Source: CAZCAQ01 sp964496905 (GTDB lineage: Bacteria > Patescibacteriota > WWE3 > UBA101185 > UBA10185). From it: DNA of 45,585 nt. The position numbers were made by a program, and so were the translations under genes. Positions 39,851-45,585 of the stretch are shown here, in pieces; position 1 is the first letter of the stretch, and every line of letters begins with the position of its first letter. The stretch covers positions 1-45,585 of the forward strand of contig CAZCAQ010000009.1 in the NCBI GenBank assembly GCA_964496905.1, written 5' to 3'. The notes under the pieces were generated by a model. The model saw only the letters and a list, made by a program, of their open reading frames with translations. It made no database searches and had not been told where the DNA came from.

Positions 39851-41291
39851 TCTTCAAGCAGCTCCAAATCTGCACCCAAATTGGCAAGTTTGCTAAAAAT
39901 ATTATCGTACCTATATTCAATTTTTTCCAGTCCATAAAGTTCTGAATCACCTTCTGCACACAGTGCGGCAGCAAGCAAATAACCGGCAGTATGCACATCA
40001 GTTGCGGATAGCTTAGCACCAGCTAACTTAGTTGGGCCAGCAACATTTATTTTAATTTGGTCAATATTTATATCAGGGTCAACGCTTGTATTAATAAGAC
40101 TAGTCATAACGTGCATTCGTTTAAGTTCGGTAAGATATTCAAATGTAAAGTCAGGATTATTTACAACAATTGATGAATCACCCCTAGACTGAGAAAGAAG
40201 CAATAGCATAAAGCCATGCCAGGAATTTAAAAAGCCTGGTGCAGGAGCTGTATTAATCTCAATGGGCTCTAGCGATCTTTCACCGGAGGACCATATTTTA
40301 AGGTCATTTTTTGAAAATTCAAAATTACAACCAATTTTAGACANNNNNNNNNNNNNNNNNNNNNNNNNNNNNNNNNNNNNNNNNNNNNNNNNNNNNNNNN
40401 NNNNNNNNNNNNNNNNNNNNNNNNNNNNNNNNNNNNNNNNNNNGACCATATTTTAAGGTCATTTTTTGAAAATTCAAAATTACAACCAATTTTAGACAAA
40501 GCGCTTAAATAAGATAAAAAGGGCTCCCGCTCTAGGTTTTTTATTGTCAAATTACCTCGGGTTAAAATGGCTGTTGTAGCAAAAAAAACTGCTTCAGTCG
40601 TACTTGGCTGTACTGCAAAGTACTCACCTTTAAATATACCGCCTCCAGATATCTTTAAATTTTCGTCAGCATCGTATGTTATTTTTTGAATGTCCAAATT
40701 TAAAAATTTTATTAAATCCCCAACTTCAAATTTAGATGAAGGGTTAAAAATAATTGTCTCTCCTGTAATAAATATAGTGGACAAAATTGAAGTCGCAGTT
40801 TGTATTGTATCTTTAGAGTCGATTTTAATTACAGCCGGTTTAAGCTCACTGGTCTTTAAAACTATAAAACGCTCGTCTTCAAACACCTCAATACCTGCTT
40901 GTTCCCAAAGATTTATGTATAAACTAACTTTTTTTTTGGAAAAAGACAAAGGTTTTGGAATGATTGCCTTTCCAAAATTAAACAGCAAGGGACCTGCTGC
41001 ATAAAAAATTACATCAAGTACTTTGCCTTCGTTATAGGGAATCTCAAAAGAATTTATGCCCTCCGGATGAACTAAAAATCTACCAGCAGAAATATGGTCT
41101 ACTTTACCACCTAGGTGCTCAATTATTTCAAAACAACGCTTGGTAAAAGTTGATTCAGGAATATTGTCTAAGACTATTGGATCGGAATAAAATAATGAAG
41201 CAAAAATAATAGCGGCTGCAGAATCATTTGACCCTGAGATTTTTACATCTCCTATTAAAGGCGTATTTCCACGTATTGCTGCATGATACAT
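39847..41291 (-). CDS. murA: MurA-like enolpyruvyl transferase homologue, interrupted only by an assembly gap
   Basis: EPSP-synthase fold, resembling MurA along its length. The drawn span includes 100 N and a 55-bp duplicate. Removing one 155-bp period (40289-40443) restores one frame of 429 codons plus stop, a normal MurA length. Active-site positions are degenerate. The Lys-Asn of ISGAKNA is replaced (ISGSNDSAAA), the loop that normally carries the catalytic Cys reads IIPKPLSFSKKKVS with no Cys or Asp, and the PTDLQ motif is LNSWH. It may therefore be an inactive or re-purposed paralogue, with a true MurA elsewhere. It lies in the division cluster between secG and mraY, coupled to mraY by ATGA. 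Confidence 0.8.
40289..40343. repeat. 55-bp duplicate, left copy at the assembly gap
   Basis: Identical over 55 bp to 40444-40498 and ending exactly at the first N. It is the overlap of two contig ends that were scaffolded but not merged. Confidence 0.95.
40344..40443. other. Assembly gap of 100 N
   Basis: Exactly 100 N, a default scaffolding length. The true gap is almost certainly negative: both flanks end in the same 55 bp. Confidence 0.98.
40444..40498. repeat. 55-bp duplicate, right copy at the assembly gap
   Basis: Second copy of 40289-40343, starting directly after the last N. Confidence 0.95.
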
Positions 41292-41292
41292 T

Positions 41293-41508
41293 TTAGCTAT
41301 ACATCATGAGAAGAATTGAATTAAGTGCAAAGGCTACAATTCCTACTATTGTCATAATAAAAATAGCTTTTTCAGCACCTCTTCTAGATCTGTAGTAGCC
41401 AAAAGAGCCACTAACCATGCTTGAAAGACCCATGCCTTTAGATTGTAATACCACAAGCAAAACAACAAGCAAGGCTAAAATTATTTGTATTATTTGTAAT
41501 ATTGTCAT
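41293..41508 (-). CDS. secG: Preprotein translocase subunit SecG
   Basis: 71 residues with two membrane helices (about 3-20 and 48-69). The linking loop LQSKGMGLSSMVSGSFG is the SecG signature. It assists the SecYEG channel. The ATG overlaps the stop of the upstream holin-4-like gene (ATGA), and the stop lies 1 nt before the murA-like start. Confidence 0.92.
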   Translation of the reverse strand: MTILQIIQIILALLVVLLVVLQSKGMGLSSMVSGSFGYYRSRRGAEKAIFIMTIVGIVAFALNSILLMMYS

Positions 41509-41927
41509 TTTTTTTCTTTTGGGGCGCCACTAAGCCAAGTTAAACCATTATAAAGTATAGTCAAAGCTAAAGATGACAGGGCAAGCGCCCACATTTCGGA
41601 AAGGCCTATTGATGGTAACACAAAGCCAAAAATATTCAAATCAGGCGTTTGTCCTTCTCCAACAGCAAATTGTGGCACAAATTGATCAAATAAATACAAC
41701 ATCAAAAAATTAAGTCCAGTAAAGATAATAATAGAAAAAATTCCACTCGATGGAAGTGATAAAAATCTAGCCAAAATAGGAAAAAAGTAATTGACAAGAC
41801 TAAACCCTAGAACAATAAGTAAAAATCCATAGAGAGTATCTCCAGAATATGTAAAAGCATTAAAAAGCTTAGCCACTAAATATAAAGAAACCAAAGTAAA
41901 AACAAAGGTTCTAAGTATTTTTTTCAC
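41505..41927 (-). CDS. Four-helix membrane protein, phage-holin-4_2-like family
   Basis: 140 residues from the GTG at 41927. Four membrane helices (about 8-25, 30-50, 58-78, 110-130) and the N-terminal pattern ending LVNYFFPILARFLSLP resemble the PF04020-type family (mycobacterial four-TM, phage holin 4_2). The biological role of this family is unknown. TATACT (41934-41939) lies exactly 6 nt before this GTG; a start at 41942 would lie upstream of the box, so the shorter form is preferred. It precedes secG. Confidence 0.75.
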   Translation of the reverse strand: MKKILRTFVFTLVSLYLVAKLFNAFTYSGDTLYGFLLIVLGFSLVNYFFPILARFLSLPSSGIFSIIIFTGLNFLMLYLFDQFVPQFAVGEGQTPDLNIFGFVLPSIGLSEMWALALSSLALTILYNGLTWLSGAPKEKK

Positions 41928-41961
41928 AATATAAGTATACACAAATCTCTAGTAGATTTGG

Positions 41962-43302
41962 CTAGGCCTTTTCTATTTTTTTAAGTCTTAACTGATGATG
42001 ATATGCTTGTGCGAACCTATGAGCTTCGTCACGTAAACGCTGTACCAACTTTAAGCCCTCGTTTGTACGGTCCAAAATTACTTCTTTAAACTCATTTTGG
42101 TCAAAATATACCAGTGTTTCTTGCTTTTTTGCTATACCAACCACGGGTGTATTTACCCCCAATGAATCTGTCACCTCAAGAACTGTAGAAATTTGACCCT
42201 TACCGCCATCTATTAAAAACATATCAGGTAATTCCCAATTACCAGATGAATCATTTAAGCCTTTATTTATTCTCCTAGTCAATACCTCACGAAGCATGCC
42301 AAAATCATCAGGCGTATCTTTTAACTTTATTTTAAATTTTTTATATTTGGACTTTGTAATGCGACCATTAACAGCAACAACAAGTGAACCTACTGCTTCT
42401 TTACCAGAGATGTTAGAAATGTCATAGCACTCAATCATTTTTGGGGCGACTTTTAGTATTGGAATGTTCTTTTGTAACTCCGCAAGGGATTTAAATAGTA
42501 AATCTTCAACTAAATAGGGATTATCAACATATGCTTGGGGGATTCTAAATGTCTTGCGAGCATAATCAAACTTTTGAAGTACGTCGCGTACTCGAGCTGC
42601 CTCTTCGAATTTTTGCTGTTTAGATAATAGGTTCATCTGTCTTTTAAGATCGTTAATAACTACGGTAGCTTCACCATTAAGTATTCTTTTGATTTTTGTA
42701 ATGCTTTTTTTATAATTTTCAATTTCATCAAAATTAGTGCATGGAGCAGTACACAAGCCAATAAATCCGTATAAGCATGGACGATGAATTTTTTTGTATC
42801 TTTCAAACTTTACATTTGTACAATCTCTAAAAGGCAGAATCTTCCTAATTGTCTTAAAAAGCGTTCGAGCTGCTTCCCCGCTTGTATATGGCCCGAAATT
42901 GGCGTCTTTAGCATTTAAGTCCTTTTCTCGAGATAAGACAATTTGTGGCAAATTCACATGTTTATCCTCAATAACGACCTTTTGATTTTTAATTGAGATA
43001 TACAAATAAGACTTATCGTCTTTTAGTAGAATGTTGTATTTTGGGCGGTACTCCTTAATTAAAGTAGCTTCCAAAATTAACGCCTCCAACTCGGAAAATA
43101 CCTCTATATATTCCAGATCATATATATTTTGGACTAGCTGAAATGTTTTGGTGTCTTTTTCGATAGTTATTGCAAAATAAGATCTAACCCTATTTTTAAG
43201 GTTTTTAGCTTTTCCTATGTATATTATTTCCCCGTTATAATCCTTAAACTTGTAAACACCAGGAACTGTGGGGAGGTTTTTTACCTTTTGACTTAATTCC
43301 AT
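41962..43302 (-). CDS. uvrC: Excinuclease subunit UvrC, short form
   Basis: 446 residues against about 600 in E. coli. The N-terminal GIY-YIG nuclease reads VPGVYKFKDYNGEIIYIGKAKNLKNRVRSYF in two adjoining segments (residues 14-44). The UVR motif lies near 205-235, and the UvrC RNase H-like domain (CYDISNISG, FLIDGGKGQ) ends at RDEAHRFAQAYHH. The C-terminal tandem helix-hairpin-helix DNA-binding domain is absent; the protein stops just after the RNase H domain. TAGAAT (43309-43314) lies exactly 6 nt before the ATG, predicting leaderless mRNA. It incises on both sides of UvrB-marked lesions. Confidence 0.95.
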   Translation of the reverse strand: MELSQKVKNLPTVPGVYKFKDYNGEIIYIGKAKNLKNRVRSYFAITIEKDTKTFQLVQNIYDLEYIEVFSELEALILEATLIKEYRPKYNILLKDDKSYLYISIKNQKVVIEDKHVNLPQIVLSREKDLNAKDANFGPYTSGEAARTLFKTIRKILPFRDCTNVKFERYKKIHRPCLYGFIGLCTAPCTNFDEIENYKKSITKIKRILNGEATVVINDLKRQMNLLSKQQKFEEAARVRDVLQKFDYARKTFRIPQAYVDNPYLVEDLLFKSLAELQKNIPILKVAPKMIECYDISNISGKEAVGSLVVAVNGRITKSKYKKFKIKLKDTPDDFGMLREVLTRRINKGLNDSSGNWELPDMFLIDGGKGQISTVLEVTDSLGVNTPVVGIAKKQETLVYFDQNEFKEVILDRTNEGLKLVQRLRDEAHRFAQAYHHQLRLKKIEKA

Positions 43303-43373
43303 ACTAGTATTCTACTATGAATAGAACATTGAATATGACCTAAAAACCCATGGATGGTAAAATTACTTAGATA

Positions 43374-45206
43374 ATGAAAAAACATGCTGCCGTAATCTTA
43401 ATGCTGCTCCTTCTCTCAACTTTTAAATCGACAAAAGCTGCTGACGAGTTTGGTACCAAGTACGAGATCTTATATGAAATCCAACCAACGGGTACAACCT
43501 ATGTTACGCAACAAATTCAAATTGTAAACAAACAAAAGGATGTAATAGCTACAAACTACGCCATGTCAATTAAGCAACTGCGCATATTTGATGTGGAATC
43601 AACCACCAAAGGCATTAAATTAGATATTGAGGAAGATAAGGACAAAACTACTTTAAAAGCTGAATTCGATGATTACGCAATTGGTCAGTATAAAGCTAAA
43701 GACCTGGAAATAATGTACAAAACAAATGACATTACAAACAAAGTTGGTGAAGTCTGGAACATTAACATTCCAAAAATTCAAAACCTCGATTTTGTTGATG
43801 ATTACAATGTAAAACTTAAAGTGCCAAAGTCTTTAGGACCGCAAATTTATATCTCACCAATACCGCTTAAAACCTCAGAAGAAAATGATTTTAAAGTATA
43901 TTACTTTAATAAAACCTTGTTAAACAATATAGGCATTGACGGAGCATTTGGTCAAAAACAAGTACTTAATTTTAAGTTAGATTATATTTTGCAAAATAAC
44001 AGTTTCTTTACAAAAAATATGCAGATTGCACTACCTCCCGAAATAGAAAAAAGTCAAAAAATATATTACAAAAGTATAGAACCAAAACCAAATAACATAA
44101 TTATCGATGCAGATGGTAATTATTTAGCTCAGTACCTACTAGAATCTAAACAAACTATAAATATTCAAGCAATAGGTTCTGCTGAAATTTATGGTAAACA
44201 AATTATTCCTTCTTTTGGAGGTAAGTTTGATCAACTGCCGAACACTTTGGTAAAGGAATATACCAAAGCAGACACTTATTGGGAAACTCACGATTCAAAT
44301 GTTCAAGAATTAGCAAACGAGTTCAAAGACAGTAATAAAACAGTGAGCGAAAACGCATGGGTGATTTATGACTACATAACTAAAACAATGGAATATGATT
44401 TTAATTTAGTAAAAAAGGATTTTATAGATCGAAATGGTGCTGCAATAGCTTTATCTAAAGACGACCAATGGGCTTGCATGGAGTTTACAGATTCCTTTAT
44501 TGCAATAGCACGCGCTATGGGAATTCCAGCGCGAGAAATAAATGGCTATGCTTACGCTGGTGAAGGTGAAAACAAACCCATTTCTATTGGGTTTAAAAGC
44601 GGAGACGTTTTACATGCTTGGCCTGAATTTTATGACCCAGAATTTGGTTGGGTTGCTATAGATCCAACTTGGGGTGCAACATCAGGCTTAGATTACTTTA
44701 CAAGGCTAGATACGAATCATTTTGTATTTGTAAAAAAAGGACTTGACTCAATATATCCATTACCTGCAGGAGCCTACAAAATCGATGGCTCTGAAAAACA
44801 AGTTGAAGTAGCACATTCGCTACAACCAACAGCTGAAAAAGTTGAAGAAAAGGCGGTGGCTTTTAATACGCTGATGCAAAACCCAATAAGATTAATTAAG
44901 GGAGAAAAGGCGTTTTATGTTAAGAACAACGGAAATGGTACATTAATATTTAAAAATGAAACGACAACTGAGCTGGTTCCACCTTACTCTGTACGCAAAA
45001 TTTATGCAAAAAACCTAGAACTAGAGCAAAACACCTCAAATCAGTATCTTTTTGGCTCAAGTGCAAAATCAATACTTTTTTATACTATTGCATTTGTTTC
45101 AGCGCTTGTGCTGTGTATGATTTTGTTGCTTTCAATAATTCACTCGTCGGACCTGAAAAAATTACCTCGCCGCCTGCGTCGCCGCCCTCAGGGCCAAGGT
45201 CAATAA
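43374..45206 (+). CDS. Exported transglutaminase-like protein with C-terminal anchor
   Basis: 610 residues. A signal peptide (1-22), a beta-rich N-terminal region (about 25-290), then a transglutaminase-like core with Cys368 (WACMEF), His414 (LHAWPEF) and Asp430 (IDPTWG). A C-terminal membrane helix (about 565-588) and a very basic tail (KKLPRRLRRRPQGQGQ) follow. Such proteins are surface cysteine proteases or crosslinking enzymes; the substrate is unknown. The last 122 bp, encoding part of the helix and all of the tail, are antisense to the end of uvrA. TAAAAT (43358-43363) lies 10 nt before the ATG. Confidence 0.85.
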   Translation: MKKHAAVILMLLLLSTFKSTKAADEFGTKYEILYEIQPTGTTYVTQQIQIVNKQKDVIATNYAMSIKQLRIFDVESTTKGIKLDIEEDKDKTTLKAEFDDYAIGQYKAKDLEIMYKTNDITNKVGEVWNINIPKIQNLDFVDDYNVKLKVPKSLGPQIYISPIPLKTSEENDFKVYYFNKTLLNNIGIDGAFGQKQVLNFKLDYILQNNSFFTKNMQIALPPEIEKSQKIYYKSIEPKPNNIIIDADGNYLAQYLLESKQTINIQAIGSAEIYGKQIIPSFGGKFDQLPNTLVKEYTKADTYWETHDSNVQELANEFKDSNKTVSENAWVIYDYITKTMEYDFNLVKKDFIDRNGAAIALSKDDQWACMEFTDSFIAIARAMGIPAREINGYAYAGEGENKPISIGFKSGDVLHAWPEFYDPEFGWVAIDPTWGATSGLDYFTRLDTNHFVFVKKGLDSIYPLPAGAYKIDGSEKQVEVAHSLQPTAEKVEEKAVAFNTLMQNPIRLIKGEKAFYVKNNGNGTLIFKNETTTELVPPYSVRKIYAKNLELEQNTSNQYLFGSSAKSILFYTIAFVSALVLCMILLLSIIHSSDLKKLPRRLRRRPQGQGQ

Positions 45207-45585
45207 CCCAATCTGAGTTTTTAATTACATCAAGGTTGTGCTCTATAACTACTACTGTGTGGCCTTTTGCAGAAAGTCGTTTAATAATAGAAATCAAACG
45301 CTCCAAATCCACAAAATGCAGCCCAGTAGTAGGCTCATCTAGAATATAAAATGTGCTTCCTAATGGCCGTTTAGAAAGCTCATGTGCCAATTTAACTCGC
45401 TGGGCTTCACCACCCGAAAGTGTAGGAGCCGGCTGACCTAGTCGCATATAGCCTAATCCAACGTCATAGATAGTCTCGAGCTTTCGTCTAATTGGAGCTA
45501 TGTTGCCAAAAAACTCGATTGCTTGTTCAACGGTCATATCAAGCACATCGGCAATGTTTTTGCCTTTAAAGTAAATTTCAAGCGC
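45085..45585 (-). CDS. uvrA: Excinuclease subunit UvrA, C-terminal part
   Basis: The frame is open from the window edge, so the gene continues beyond 45585. Visible are KGKNIADVLDMTVEQA, the ABC signature LSGGEAQRVKLA, Walker B FYILDEPTTGLHF and the switch His in VVVIEHNLDVIK. They are followed by the UvrA-specific end VIDLGPEGGDAGG and a short tail. UvrA recognises damage in nucleotide excision repair. It converges on the transglutaminase-like gene with a long overlap. Confidence 0.97.
   Translation of the reverse strand, partial: ALEIYFKGKNIADVLDMTVEQAIEFFGNIAPIRRKLETIYDVGLGYMRLGQPAPTLSGGEAQRVKLAHELSKRPLGSTFYILDEPTTGLHFVDLERLISIIKRLSAKGHTVVVIEHNLDVIKNSDWVIDLGPEGGDAGGEVIFSGPTSELLKATKSYTAQALKQMQ

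Noticed and set aside
40289..40498. Apparent 55-bp direct repeat and frameshift in the murA-like gene
   Set aside because: Not biological: contig-end overlap around a default 100-N gap; collapsing it restores the frame.
1..45585. CRISPR arrays, transposases, integrases, phage structural genes
   Set aside because: I looked for regular repeat-spacer patterns and mobile-element proteins on both strands and found none. The holin-4-like protein alone is a common chromosomal membrane protein.
1..45585. Alternative genetic code (TGA as glycine) as in Gracilibacteria/Absconditabacteria
   Set aside because: Several genes end in TGA with ATGA overlaps (gatB junction, secG, mraY) and proteins contain no internal TGA, so TGA is a stop.

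Overview
This window is a dense, AT-rich bacterial segment. Its gene content fits a Candidate Phyla Radiation (Patescibacteria) genome, Microgenomates/WWE3-like in style, though the phylum cannot be fixed from the sequence alone. Pointers to this are reduced versions of housekeeping proteins (a PolA without its 5' nuclease, a UvrC without its C-terminal helix-hairpin-helix), a minimal division cluster, a class II ribonucleotide reductase beside a cobalamin adenosyltransferase with no B12 synthesis genes, many small membrane-anchored orphans, and almost no spacer DNA. TGA is used as a stop (several ATGA stop/start overlaps), so the code is standard. The five tRNAs (His partial, Asp, Gly-CCC, Thr-CGT, Val-CAC) all encode CCA.

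Layout. 1-2.9 kb: tRNA-His end and an accessory block (2H phosphoesterase, C39-like protease, pilin-like membrane protein, HAD phosphatase). 2.9-15.6 kb, minus strand: rplS, a ClpE-type unfoldase behind a CIRCE operator, short polA, a gatC-gatA-(HEPN-like)-gatB operon, a repeat-containing anchored surface protein, htpX, lemA, polX. 15.6-17.6 kb: tRNA-Asp, a LysM protein, tRNA-Gly, an SDR, tRNA-Thr. 17.6-24 kb: envelope and polysaccharide genes (Ig-like protein, O-antigen-ligase family protein, flippase, a GH39/GH5-like hydrolase, a divergent GH18, a zinc-ribbon membrane protein), then tRNA-Val. 24-27.1 kb: lepB, rplU-rpmA, then single-gene units for small orphan proteins, including a 38-residue membrane microprotein with the best promoter and Shine-Dalgarno in the window. 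27.1-33 kb: a PilM-like/LytR_C fusion, rodA, a 33-residue hydrophobic peptide, cobalamin adenosyltransferase, nrdJ. 33.4-43.3 kb, minus strand: uvrC, holin-4-like protein, secG, a MurA homologue with a degenerate active site, mraY, ftsW, murG, ftsQ, ftsA, ftsZ. The end holds a transglutaminase-like surface protein whose 3' end overlaps uvrA antisense by 122 bp.

The most striking global signal is transcriptional. In 15 transcription units the last base of a -10 hexamer lies exactly 6 nt before the start codon (ATG or GTG), and in about eight more the distance is 5-10 nt, which predicts leaderless mRNAs. Shine-Dalgarno-led genes are few and partly clustered around 25.5-27.1 kb. This regularity also corrects several start sites (lemA, the holin-4-like gene, the PilM/LytR_C gene).

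The 100-N gap in the murA-like gene is a scaffolding artefact: a 55-bp duplicate flanks it, and removing one 155-bp period restores a single 429-codon frame.
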